From assembly GCA_021014945.1 (NCBI GenBank), contig MU266414.1, positions 42,717-106,716 on the forward strand: a stretch of 64,000 nucleotides of DNA, given 5' to 3'. This document shows, one piece after another, positions 1 through 10,626 of this stretch; positions within the stretch are counted from its first letter, which is position 1, and every line of letters starts with the position of its first letter. The notes under the pieces were generated by a model. The model searched no databases. It saw nothing but the letters and a program-made list of their open reading frames with translations, and was not told the DNA's origin. Origin of the DNA: Leucogyrophana mollusca. Taxonomy: Eukaryota > Basidiomycota > Agaricomycetes > Boletales. Both the position numbers and the translations under genes were made by a program.

Positions 1-569
1 CGTCCTGCAACGTTCTTAGAGGACCAATTTGAGCAAAAAGGTCACGGTGGCTACCCTTAGTCTTACCCTGCAATTCCAGAAGTCCATTGCGAGGAGGACA
101 ACGACTGCTACTGTCTAAGAAGAGTATTAGGGCACCCCAGAGTTATTTGCACAAAACGATGAAACTTACGGAAAGGACATAGTCATTAGTAAATAGACCA
201 CAGAGGACGTAGACGGCGATTGCTGCTATTCGAAAGAGGTATAAACAAAATAACGCTGCAGGATGGGCTGACTGGTGCTGCGGTTAAGGGTATCGTAAAC
301 AGATAAATGTTGCTGGCGTACTTGTCGGAATATTCCAGCTAGACCTATTGAATGCGATATGGTGAGGGAAACGATGGCAACAATGTCAGCCAGTCGCAAG
401 TACCTGACTCTGCATCTGCTGGCGTGGACGCCATTGCGCCTGTTCGGTTTGTGGGCGTGAGGACGACCTGGGGCCTCGCATTGTCGGACGAGCTGATGTT
501 TCCTGATGGCAGTGGCGCAGCCAGCTCATCAGGCTCAATGGTCTGCAATAATGGCGTATGTGAACTCAT
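1..569 (-). CDS. TVP23: TVP23-family Golgi membrane protein, 5' part (cut by window edge)
   Basis: The family (DUF846) are small four-TM proteins of late Golgi vesicles, conserved from yeast to human. Exons read on the minus strand: 569-404, 344-322, 277-170, 114-67, with a further exon starting at 4. All joins keep phase. The spliced protein has a polar N-terminus of about 55 residues, then [14 protein letters not shown], then a hydrophobic segment with AVYVLCG, then [10 protein letters not shown]. The HP motif plus MDFW is the family signature; the expected next piece (VSGRxLVGLRWW) begins with the GACG at positions 4-1. The second exon is only 23 nt and the second intron 44 nt. The C-terminal half lies outside the window. 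The start is the ATG at 569, in a 172-bp gap shared with the divergent gene at 742. Confidence 0.85.
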
Positions 570-741
570 ACTGGCAGACTGGAGGTTGTAAGTTATATTA
601 CTGCCGCGTTATGGACGAGTTATTGGAAGCCCTTGCCCAACAAACACAAACAATCGCTCCGATCTTATTCTGTAATCCTGTAATTCACACATACCACCAA
701 TCGGTCAAGGAATCAGACAATATTTGGTCAGTGCTTTGGAG

Positions 742-2330
742 ATGGACGGCGAAACAGAAACAACCGAGACTACCTCGCTGCTTCCCCGGCTTCCAGAGCG
801 CGCTCAGCTTCAACGCCTGCCCGCGATACTCCCGGCAGTTCGGCGCTTTCGCCCTCAGGACATGAGCGCGTCTGACCTCTGTCCAGATACCCTTCAATCA
901 GAGGAGGCACGAACAGCCTTCTCTCTGATTGTCTTATTGCAATTTTGCACTGGAAAAGACGCCTTCAGGGCGGACGCTAGGCGAGATGTCTGGGACAATT
1001 GGTCGAGCATCCGAGATGAAACGGCCTTCTTGAAGGAGGCAGAGGGTCACATCCTCGACGTCTGGGCGCGGTTTCTTCAGACCTATCGTAGCTCAGCGGA
1101 TATAGAAACTACTCTCTGGATGAAATTCCCCTTGGAAAATGACGGCCAACCATGTACCCGAGGCATGTGGATTAAACCCGGTCTGATCTGCAACTAATAA
1201 CTTGAATTCATAACCAGTAATGGATTACTTGCTTGCAGAGAGAGCGCCTCAAGGACTCCTGACCCATCCTATGCTCGAGCTAAGCGTGATGAACACCTGG
1301 AAACACGGGTTTTCGCTTCGTGAGGCACCTGGCAGCCGACACAGCACTGTAATCTTGCGAAGATTCGATGCCCTTTCTACGCCCCGGTTAGTAAATACTG
1401 GAGTCTTCATTCTCCCCTCCACAAATTGAATAACCTACGAATAGCGTGCTGCATGCCATCGACCTCGCAGGTCAGCTGGTGTTCTTGGTCGTCCTCGCCC
1501 AATACCTTCTCTATCCCCCTAGATTTGTCATCACCCTTGGTACAAGCGAACAAGGTCCACGAGAAGTCTTTCTCACAGTTATGGCTGCGGCGTCACTTGG
1601 TCGCTCGTGGTCGAGGCGGACGACACCATCGATCCTGGTCTTTCTGGCCTTCATCTTGCGCCTACCAGCTGTTCCTCTACCGGGCGACCTATCATTCACA
1701 GCTCTTCACCTCGCATTCTATATCCAGTTTCTACTGTTCCATCTTCCCGATGCTCCTGGCCTGGTCTTCGTATTTAACCCCGAACATACGCTATCGCTAT
1801 CTTCCCTCCTGCTGTGTGGACTAACGCGGATCTTCCTCCCGGTCCTGGTATTTTTCTTGCCGGCTCTCTTTCTAATTACTTTGCTCCTGTCGAGTTCCCT
1901 GGCGGACACTTTCTTTACAGGATTCAACCTTTCCGCCATGGAGCCTACGCCAATGGATACCAGATTAGCATTCCTCACCCTATTTGCCACAGAGCTGGTG
2001 TTGCTCCTCATTGCCCTCGGGACGACTACCGCGATGTTCCGCTCTTTCGTATCGACGCAGCCTTGTGGCTGGGATCGCTACTCGAGTGCTGTGGGAATCC
2101 GAGCGCGCAAGGCGTTTATTCGTGCTCTCGCGACCTACGGCCCATACGCTTTTCCTCCTCCTTTCAACATCGCTCAGATCATCCTCATCCAAGTACCAGC
2201 CGTTGCGCTACATTTGTTCGGAGAAGGGTATGCCACGCATGCCCAATTTGCGGAGAGAGCTTTGTGGAGATTTACTGTTGGCTGGATTGGAGTAGTGGTG
2301 GCTGGGATCTGGTGGTGGGGTCTAATATAA
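742..2330 (+). CDS. Multi-pass membrane protein of unknown function
   Basis: Spliced from three exons: 742-1180, 1239-1386 and 1445-2330, giving about 490 residues. The joins keep phase; the first donor is GTCTGA, the second GTTAGT. The first 145 residues are soluble and acidic, containing LLPRLPERAQ and a stretch ending GMWIKPE. The last exon is strongly hydrophobic, with about six or seven membrane segments, for example around LAGQLVFLVVLAQYLL, LPVLVFFLPALFLITLLL and the C-terminal WIGVVVAGIWWWGLI. I recognise no transporter or enzyme motif and assign no function. The start is the first ATG in frame (742); it shares an upstream region with TVP23. The 3' gap to the next gene is 247 bp and holds nothing I can identify. 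Confidence 0.7.
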
Positions 2331-2577
2331 ATTGCACTACTCCATAGCCGTCTGTCCCTGTTGATTGAACCGGTTAAACATATGCCTTAATCGCTGGCAC
2401 CTTGCCTATCCTATGTTATCTGTCAGTAAAGGAGGCGACTTGGCCTCTGAAAGTCGGTAGCTCGTGTTTCTAACAAGGCCAAACACTGACGCAGTCGGTT
2501 CCGTGATATGATTAGGCTTTGACTTGGCCTTGTCCACGACAGGCAACTGACTGGATTACATTTTGCCCACAACTTTC

Positions 2578-4459
2578 ATGTCTAAACGCAAGTCGACGAA
2601 GACCGCCTCTTCTGCGAAGAGACAGCGCACCAGAGGTCTTCCCGCGTTTGGAGCTGCTACAGAGGATGACTTAATAAACCTGGCACCAAGTAGTGTCCCT
2701 TCTGCGTCTGCTTTGTCACAGCGCACCCTACCAACAATTGGCGCTGTACCAAGCCTCACTGCACTTTGTGCAAGGGTCTTTGTTGCAAATATACGAGAGC
2801 TCGGGAAGAATCACGATGAGTGGGAACACACCAGGTCCTGGTTGAAGCTTCTCCCCGATCTGCTTGCACCGCGAGTGTTCGCGATGCTTAGGTCTTCGTG
2901 TCCGACGATTCTCAGTCATGCGTTCATAACAGCCGTATGACAATGTTCTGGTCATCAGGCAACATGCTTATAGTTACATGCCCAGCATTTTCTCCGTGGT
3001 CCTTCGATCATGTTGACAAATGACCTACCCGGTGTGGAACGAAGCACAATATCAGCCATCGCAAAGGCTGGCGAGACGTTGCGAGAGCTCTATTTAACTG
3101 GATTTGACAAGTTTGCAGATACTGTGTTTGCGGCTCTACTTCCGTCCCTCCCTTCTCTGCGCGTTCTCGTCCTTCGGTAAGACCTTCTTGTCCTGTTCGT
3201 TCAATGCCTGATTTGATACATTAGGGGCTGCACAAAAGTCGGTTCAAAAACCGCAGAGGCTGCAGCAAGGTCGTGCCCGTCGCTGACCACTGTCAATCTC
3301 AATTATACGGCCGTGCCCCCCGTGTCACTGGCGCCGCTCATCACCGCTTGTCCTCAATTACACGTCCTCAAACTTGCAGGGATATCTAGCTGGGTCGGTA
3401 TTTTATTCGAAGTCGTCTCGACGACTCACCATATGTGCAGACAGATGCAGGGTTTTCGAAACTGTTGAGCGCTATTGGCCCGGATGTCAAGTTGGAGCAT
3501 CTTCACACTTTGAAACTTCGTCAGACTGGCCTTTCAGAAACTTCGATATATCCTTTACTCTTGCGCTGTCCAAATGTGAGGCGTTTGGATATTTCCTTCA
3601 CCTTTGTCCATCGGCCACCTCCCTTTGTCACTATACCGCCGATGAACCTGGAGAAGCTGTCGTTGACGTCGACGATGATATCGAGCGTCGATATCATAGC
3701 TCTCATGCAACACCTTCCAAACCTGAAGACCCTGGCTCTTGGTGCCCTCGGCGGAGGCCAGGGATCTAGTGTTTCAGTTGGTAACACGTCCGCAATGACC
3801 ATGTCGGATCAGACGCTGCGAGCGCTTACCGACGTCTTGGTGAACTACGAGCACCTCGAAAATGTCAATTTAGTGGGCAATACGAAACTAGGGCTTACTT
3901 CCCGGGGGAACGGTGCACTCTCAGACTTCATCCTTCGCGTAGGGCGAAAGTGCAGGGTGTGTGGGCACGACCATCTGCAAACAGTATGCTAATCAATAAC
4001 AGCGTTTGAATCTTGGAGGGATACAATTTCTTCGTTCGTCGGATTTGGCGGGCTTACTCAGTGACAGCGGACAGCAAGCTTCGCCTAGACTGGAAGAATT
4101 AATACTCAATAATACCAGCGTGGACGATGAAGCAACGCCGTATCTCTCGTGTTGCCACTCTTTGGTGACGCTGGAGCTTGCGGGTACTAAGATTACAAGT
4201 GCGTATGCAGGTCCTATTTTAGGATCTTCTAATCACTAGCCTTGTTGTATATCGCAGACGCAGGTTTGTTTCCTATTATCGATGCGTGTCCGAGGTTGGA
4301 GAAATTAGATCTCACGAGCTGTCGGGGTGTTGGTGTGGTCGATAGACGTCGATTCTTCGAAGTACGTCCGACTGCATTTTGGGAGCTTGAAGGAGCGAAT
4401 GAACTCATCTTGAGCCACATTTTATCTGGCAGGTTTGGGAGCAAGAGCGGAGTGGTTAG
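2578..4459 (+). CDS. Leucine-rich repeat (RNI-type) protein
   Basis: Seven exons: 2578-2934, 2986-3176, 3225-3393, 3441-3956, 4003-4198, 4258-4361 and 4433-4459, about 519 residues, all joins in phase. The N-terminus is short, basic and likely nuclear (SKRKSTKTASSAKRQRTR). The rest is a run of irregular LRRs of the ribonuclease-inhibitor/AMN1 kind: TLRELYLTGF, SLRVLVLRGCTKV, LHVLKLAGIS, HLHTLKLRQTGLS, NVRRLDISFT, NLEKLSLTST, NLKTLALGAL, HLENVNLVGN, RLEELILNNTSVDD, LVTLELAGTKIT and RLEKLDLTSCRGV. This architecture resembles substrate-binding subunits of ubiquitin ligases or Rad7-like proteins, but no F-box is visible, so the role is inferred only. The last intron is the least certain: reading through it gives a slightly longer C-terminus ending near 4463. 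Confidence 0.8.
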
Positions 4460-4680
4460 CTAGTGCAAAATTGGTGGAAACGGATGCATTTACACGTCCG
4501 TCACTCATAAACCGGTCGTTTCGTTCGATTACGGCGGGCGAAAATACTGCTATGAGGCGCTTACGCTATAACAATGAATGTACTCCACTACCTTGCTCCT
4601 TCCCTCAAAATGTGTCTTATCGTCTTGTTTACCGACTACTCATAATAGGGCCTTCAAGCTTCTTAGAGGGAAAAAATGTC

Positions 4681-7673
4681 TCAAGTAGATGGAGTGCACC
4701 GAGAGTAATCTGAGAACGCCAGTGGTTAGCCTGAGCGCACCGGTTGATCAGCTAAATAGTTCAACTCACAAGCATTGCTATAGGTACAAGTGTACCCAGC
4801 GGTGCAAGCTATCGCGCCTGTCCAGTTCTGACCTAGAGTACACGTGAGCAGCGTGCGGTGTGCTGGGCACAAAGGAGCTTGCCTCCACATTGACCATACC
4901 CTGCTGCGATGGCAGTACCTGAGATGTCCCCGTACCAGATTCCTCGGCCGTTTGTACCGATATATACACTTGCGAGTTACATTAGGGTTGGGACTTGTAA
5001 GAGAACATGTGCTAGCCTACCGGCCATAGAGTCGAGGGTCGCCGCTGATGACGTTTGACGCCGCGTTTGCAAAACCGTGAGCGACATCGTTTATCTGAAC
5101 CCAGGTCTGTCCCACATTGTCGGACCTGTAGTAGCCTACGACACCGTTGATCGTCGCGGCAGCAAATAATGAAGGGGGGGCCCCGCTCGTCGCAGGAGCG
5201 CCAAGAGCGATGGCCCACGCCTCAGTTGGGCCCGGAAGAGCTGTGAAGGAGGCCCCGAGGTTCGTGGAGGTGAAGATACCCTTGTCTGTGGATACGAAAA
5301 TGTCACCTGTCACATTGGGGTTGACGACGATTTTGACTGGTGCTGTGGATGCGCCTAGGGAGCCAGCTGCAACGAATGTGGCGCCGCTATTCGTCGAAAC
5401 GTAGAACGTGTCCCCGGAAGCAGCATAGAAAACGGTGTCATTCTTTTTGTCGGATGCGATTACGGCCCCCGAGGGCAGGGACGAGACGGTGGAGAAGTTA
5501 GCCATGTCTGTGGATACAATCACTCCGCTGCCGCTCGTTGCCCAAAGAACGGTATTGCCGTTGGCAGAGAGGGAAACATGGCCGCCACTCGCGTCAGTGG
5601 GAGCCCCTGCATCAGGAGTCCTGCGAAAGGTCAGGGCAGAAAGACTTAGCTAAACAACAAGCTTACCAGGTCGCACCACCATCGGTGGATAGAGCAACTT
5701 GGGGTGTAGTAGAACTAAAAAGGATACACATTGGCGAAGATAACAACAGAACTGGTGAAAGGGCATACGCATCACCCGTCCCAATGCGTACAATGCTGCT
5801 AGGTACATTGCCAGCAAAATCCAGATCAGCAGTTGTCGACCAAGATGGATTCATGTAGGATGCGAGAGGCGGAGTAGTCAGGCTTGTATGAACGAAGCCT
5901 AATCGCCATACGTGAGCACCGTTGCCAGTAGAAAGGATCCGTCAAACCTTCAATATCGCCCAAGGCGGAAAGGAGATGAGCACCAGTCGGTGGCGAAATC
6001 AATCCTTGAACGGATGTTTCTTCGACACCATTGGCGAGGGAGTCGATAGTGACATTGTGAATCGTATCCCACTTGGTGAGGTCGTGGCCGCCGTAGATAG
6101 TTTCCCCAGTGCCATACAACCAGTGATCGGAATCGAATGGATCGATGGACAGGCCTGTACCATACATAAGCAAGGGCGGCGGGGCCTAGCGAAATTTTGC
6201 ACACCTTCCATCATCCAGCCGATTTGCAAGGTTCCGGCAGTCGTGATAGTGTAGTCGGGTCCGATCCACGGAGCGAGAGAATCGCTGTAAGTGTAGTACT
6301 TGTTTATCGCAGGGTAGTCGCCATATGCCCATAGCGGACTCCAGGTGGCGCCACTGTCATTTGAACGGAAGATTTGACCGTCAGGGTACCAGGAATTGAG
6401 AGCCGCGACCATGAGGGTACCGGGCTTTTGCAAATCAACCGAGAGGCCGCCAAATCCGAAGTATAGGTTACTACCCGAAACCGGCGTAATGTCTGTCCAC
6501 ACGCCTGAAGTAATGTTGTACTTCCATACAGCTCCCAGTGTTCCATCGTAGGGTCCAGATCCGTTGGACTCGGAGATGTAAAGAACCCCTTCGTCGGGTG
6601 AAAGGACGCCCTTGTGAGGAAGGTAAGTGTTGTTCTGCCCCGGAATGGCGGCCCCTGTGAGAAAGATGATCAGCAACACTCATGATAAAGCCAGCCAGTG
6701 ATTCACATGTTGCACCAGCGTCATCAGAGATGAAAATATTGTCAGATCCTTCGTTGGCTACACCAACGAAGATGCGCGGAGTAGCTGCGCCACTCGTTCC
6801 GGATGTAGAGTCGAAGGTGACAAAGGCAATGCCCGTCAAATCGCTCTCAATTCCCGTGGGATCAGATGGATCGGGAGCGTAAGTTCCTGAGCACCTGTCG
6901 GTTACGAGGCTTGCAGGGGGTTATTGGTACATACCAACACTGGGGAAATCTGTCACGTTTGCCCAAGTGGCGCCGTAATCAGTGGATTTCCACAAGCCAT
7001 GCCCACTCCTTGCACCAAAATAAAGAATGTTATTACTGTGGGGATCGACGGCAAGGCGCTGGTGATAGGTGTCAGATACTTTCTGATTAGTCTTTCGCTC
7101 TTGTAAGGTGAAAGCGTACACACCTCGCCCCTGAGTATGTCAAGATATTGGGTTAGTATGAAAGCGTTATGAAGATATGCCACTCACATTCCACGAGAAG
7201 GCATGTTACCTCCGACCTTGAATGGAAGAGGGGAAGCAGTGAACGTACTCCCGTAATCAGTGGAAATCAAGATGGTGCCATTGTTGGGATCATAGTAGTT
7301 TGTATACATTCCTACTGCCTGACAGATTTTAAGCCATGACACAACCATGAAGAAGCAGAGTAGGCATTACCAGATACAACCGCGAAGTGTCCACTGGGTC
7401 GGTGGCGAGAGCATCCACGCCCCAATAATCCCACCTTGCGTTGTCCACCCAGTCGAGCAGAGGGGTCCAGGAATCATCCGCGTTTAACTTGTATGCGCCA
7501 CCAATGTCTGTGCGCGCGTAAGTCAAACCTTTCTCGGACGGATTGAAGACCACGTCGGGCACGAAACCGCCTCCGCCTCCAATCTTGACATTTTGCCATG
7601 TATAAGCCTGCGAAGCCGCGAGGGCAGCCAGCGGGCTGGCGACGATGAGGCCCACGAGTAAATCTTTACGCAT
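4681..7673 (-). CDS. Secreted GH74 xyloglucanase with C-terminal CBM1
   Basis: Predicted to hydrolyse the beta-1,4-glucan backbone of xyloglucan outside the cell. Twelve exons (7371-7673, 7188-7318, 7124-7130, 6935-7058, 6707-6886, 6205-6654, 5948-6154, 5667-5898, 5021-5620, 4883-4968, 4770-4832, 4681-4709) give 803 residues. A signal peptide ends near ALAA (about residue 20). GH74 propeller motifs are clear: KIGGGGGFVPDVVFNP, YARTDIGGAY, GMGERLAVDP, ILYFGARSGHGLWKS, YGTGETIYGGHDLTKW and VY-IGTNGRGIWYGDI. Asp56 (TDIGG) and Asp465 (SALGDIEG) have the roughly 410-residue spacing of the known catalytic pair. After a linker of only about eight residues a CBM1 follows (YGQCGGQNWTG ... TYSNAYYSRC). 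Odd points: a 7-nt microexon (7124-7130) and a GC-AG intron (4833-4882) inside the CBM1. Confidence 0.93.
4833..4882 (-). other. GC-AG intron inside the CBM1 coding region
   Basis: The 50-nt intron begins GCAAGC and ends CTCTAG on the minus strand. Only this splice restores the CBM1 sequence CGGQNWTG; reading through meets a stop. GC-AG is a known minor variant of the GT-AG class. Confidence 0.8.
7124..7130 (-). other. 7-nt microexon of the GH74 gene
   Basis: The exon is GGGCGAG on the minus strand. It is flanked by CTCAG upstream and a GTGTGT donor downstream. Joined to AT from exon 7188-7318 and CGC from exon 6935-7058 it completes the codons Met-Gly-Glu before Arg-Leu-Ala-Val-Asp-Pro, the motif found at this site in GH74 enzymes. 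Skipping it would shift the frame. Confidence 0.85.
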
Positions 7674-8657
7674 GGCGATGTATGTCCTTGATGTAACGAG
7701 GGCGGGTTGACTGACAAAATGTGAGGCGCATATATATGTTCGAGACAGGAGCATCTTGCAACCCGAGGTATCAGCGGGAGTCCGATCAACGCCATCCGAG
7801 GAATATGCGTCCACGGTGGACGAAGCGAAGACTGCTGCGAATTCGCCTGAGGCACCAGGTTCCTGCTACCATGGTGCTGATGACCATGCTGGCCCCATGG
7901 GCACGAGGGGATAAATTTCTAAATACAACGGAGGCCGTGGAGAATTTGTTCAGGTGCGTCGGTCGAGAAACGGTGTGAATAGTGCTATAGGTAGACGCGC
8001 TGGGTATGTCATATGTTGCTGGCAATGTGTTCCATGAGCTAAAAACTAGCCATACTAGCAGCATTCTCCCATATGCCCAGGCTATTTCAGAGCATGATCG
8101 GGTGCTTACTCTTATCTTCGTAGAGGCAGAAATGAGTTGGCGCTGAGTTGTCGAGGCACAACAAAGCACGACGCGTCCGATGCAAGAAGATGCAAGAGCC
8201 TTGGAGTCAGGAGAAAATAAGTTAAAACATCGGGGATTTACGAAAAAGAAACAGCAAACAATATCCTCCAGGGGCGCCAACAAGACTGTGTCGGAAGTAA
8301 AGCGCTGGTGCTGTCGCAATATTTGCTAACAGTGAATGAGCGTCGACAACAAGTTCCCCGACTGTTCTTTTGGCGGCCCGCTTGGATTGAGTCGGCCCGC
8401 CGACTTATTTATTTATTATCTGGATGTTTTTTGTTGTTGCCGTAAGCCGGAAATTTCAAAGTTAAGTCATTGTCTTTTGTGTACGCGTTGTTTGGCAACA
8501 TCCTTGTACTTATTTGGGCCGTGCACTGGTACGTTCCTTCGAATACACCACTAGCCATCTTCATATGAGCATTACATCCTAGCTCTTCCATCCTTTATTA
8601 TACCTGACCGCCATAATCTCTGCAGCTTCAGTCGCTCACTACTCCCTCCATTCTTTC
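7674..8657. promoter_or_regulatory. Intergenic region with the xyloglucanase promoter
   Basis: Divergent gap of 984 bp between the GH74 gene (minus) and the gene at 8658 (plus). A TATATAT element lies at 7733-7739, about 60 bp before the GH74 start codon, a normal distance. Open frames here (for example 7786-8319 minus) have no family features and look accidental. The half nearer 8658 is AT-rich around 8400-8420. No repeats or RNA genes seen. Confidence 0.5.
7733..7739 (-). promoter_or_regulatory. TATA-like element of the xyloglucanase gene
   Basis: TATATAT on the minus strand, about 60 bp upstream of the start codon at 7673. Confidence 0.45.
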
Positions 8658-10205
8658 ATGTTTCATTATCCCGACCGTCTTGCTGGACTTGACGATATGG
8701 TCTTGCAGATCAACACTCCCTTGAACACTCTTTCGTCCGCTGTTTCTAAGCGCGGTCTAGATGACCAACCCTACATCAACGTCAAGAAGGTGAAGACCCG
8801 CAAAGGGCGGCGGGCGAGCCGACCGCCTCTCGCTGACAAGACAATCAGCAATAACATCGTACGTGATATACCCGACGTCTCTTATTCGGATCTGGTCTTT
8901 AATCTTTTGGCGGTGTAGACGACTCATGCTCAGTCCCAAGCAAAAACGACATGCGGAGAAGAGCTCACCGAGTCTCAAGACGGTAAAGATTGCAATACCA
9001 CCTCTCGTTCGCGAGCCAGACAACCAAAATCTGGCGATCACCCGTTCAAACCCTTGCCGCCTGTCCCATCTGCGTCGACTTTACAGCTGCCTTCCTTCCT
9101 CAACTTCTCCTCACAGTCTTCTATTCGCCCTGCCGTGCCTCTGCTTCAGCAATCTTCTCCTGCACTGCCGCCATCAATCCTATTTCAGCCTTCATCAGCC
9201 CCACGCACTACTTCTCGACGCCGTGTTGTTGTTCGAAAAAGCGACCACAAGAAGGTGCACGATGAGCCCCTCTTTATCCCTGCATTCCATCATCCCAATA
9301 GTCCTTACGTCCCGTGGGCGTCCCCTGTGCGACGGCGCATTTTATGTCCAGCCACCCCAACATCGCCCACAGACGTCTATTCTCGTCCTCATTCACGCAG
9401 CGGCGCAAGGGCACCGGAACCCGCGGAATCAGAAGCTCACTCCGATCCCATTTCCGTCGCAAAGGAAGGAAAGTTTTCGAGCACTTGGGCACGCCTCAAG
9501 AAATCTGTGAAGGGTAGCACGAAGGCTGCTGTATCACGCCTTGTCAGGTTCAAGAAGTCATCACGTAGTAACAAAGAACCCTCGCACACGTGCCTTGCGT
9601 CTTGCAAAGCTAGCTCTATCCCTGACGAGGAGATAGTTTTCGCGGAGAACCCATCGCCTTCATCGCACCCGCCACAATGCTCTCGCTCCCGCCTCATCCA
9701 TACGTCTTTGGAGAGTTTCGCATCATCTGATTCTTCGACTTTGGCTGCTTGGCTTGCTACCCGTCGCCGTGCGTCCTCGGAGACTGCGCGGGACACGAAG
9801 CACGAGATGTCTCTAGATGAATACGAGGTCATGGGCAGCTGGCTAGACCTAAGTCGCAGTGAAGGGGAGTGGCCTTGTGGAGTCCCGGACTGTGATCTTC
9901 ACACGCCAGACGGCTCACCGAACGCCATGTGTCAAGGCCTGAAAATATTCCGGACGACGATGCCTTTTGATCGAACGGATCCTCCTTCGACGCCAGTACA
10001 TATCAAAGCTCCGTCGCCCTCGTTCTCATCTGATTTTCACCCTACGCCATCCCAGTTCTGTTCACTGCCCCGCCTGCCATCGCAGTGTTTCAAATTGAAA
10101 CCGGATGACCCGGGGCATCTGACTGTCCCCGGTGATGGCCACATGCTGCCGCACAAAAGATCCAGAGAGCTCAGCATGCCAGGAGGGTGGACGTTTACCA
10201 CGTGA
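8658..10205 (+). CDS. Basic, Ser/Pro-rich protein of unknown function ending in an SMPGG motif
   Basis: Two exons, 8658-8858 and 8919-10205 (donor GTACGT, acceptor GTGTAG), about 495 residues. The protein is largely low-complexity and basic, with clusters such as VKKVKTRKGRRASR near residue 45 and KKSVKGSTKAAVSRLVRFKK in the middle, so nuclear or chromatin association is possible. A more ordered-looking acidic stretch follows (SLDEYEVMGSWLDLSRS, then GEWPCGVPDCDLHTPDG). The C-terminus is RSRELSMPGGWTFTT. The SMPGG end recurs in the protein at 35964-37437, which otherwise differs. No known domain is recognised. The start ATG at 8658 follows a pyrimidine-rich leader. Confidence 0.75.
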
Positions 10206-10626
10206 ATGTTCCCCCTGTTTTACCTATTGTCCTTTGCATTTACGACGATCATGCGGGATGTGGCCATCATATACCGCGCTCAGTAGACCTACACTCACAA
10301 TCATTGGACTATTTCTGTTGCATAAGCATGTACCGCCACGAGCACTTCCCCTAGATTTGTATCTATAACATCCCTTGCTGTAATCACGTACAATAACCAT
10401 GTCTGTTGTAATTTACATGTTGAGAACAAAGCGCGCGTCGGTCCCTTGTCCGTAAAAGGAAGTTGTTGAGATGTGGGCCACATTACTGCGACGCTTTTGC
10501 AAGTGTTCTCATTCCGCTTTGACACGCTTTGGCCTCGGTTTATAAGACACAAGAATACAAGGACAATGCTCGTTTTAAAGATCGTTACTGAATCTTTAGC
10601 CAGACCTTTCCATCCTCTGCGCTACC
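10206..10626 (+). promoter_or_regulatory. Intergenic region, promoter of the kinase-like gene
   Basis: 421 bp between two plus-strand genes. It should hold the terminator of the upstream gene, then a TATAAG at 10541-10546 about 85 bp before the next start codon. No open frame of note. Confidence 0.4.

Noticed and set aside
7786..8319. 177-codon minus-strand open frame upstream of the xyloglucanase gene
   Set aside because: Lies in the promoter region, low coding quality, no homology signals, no spliced continuation.
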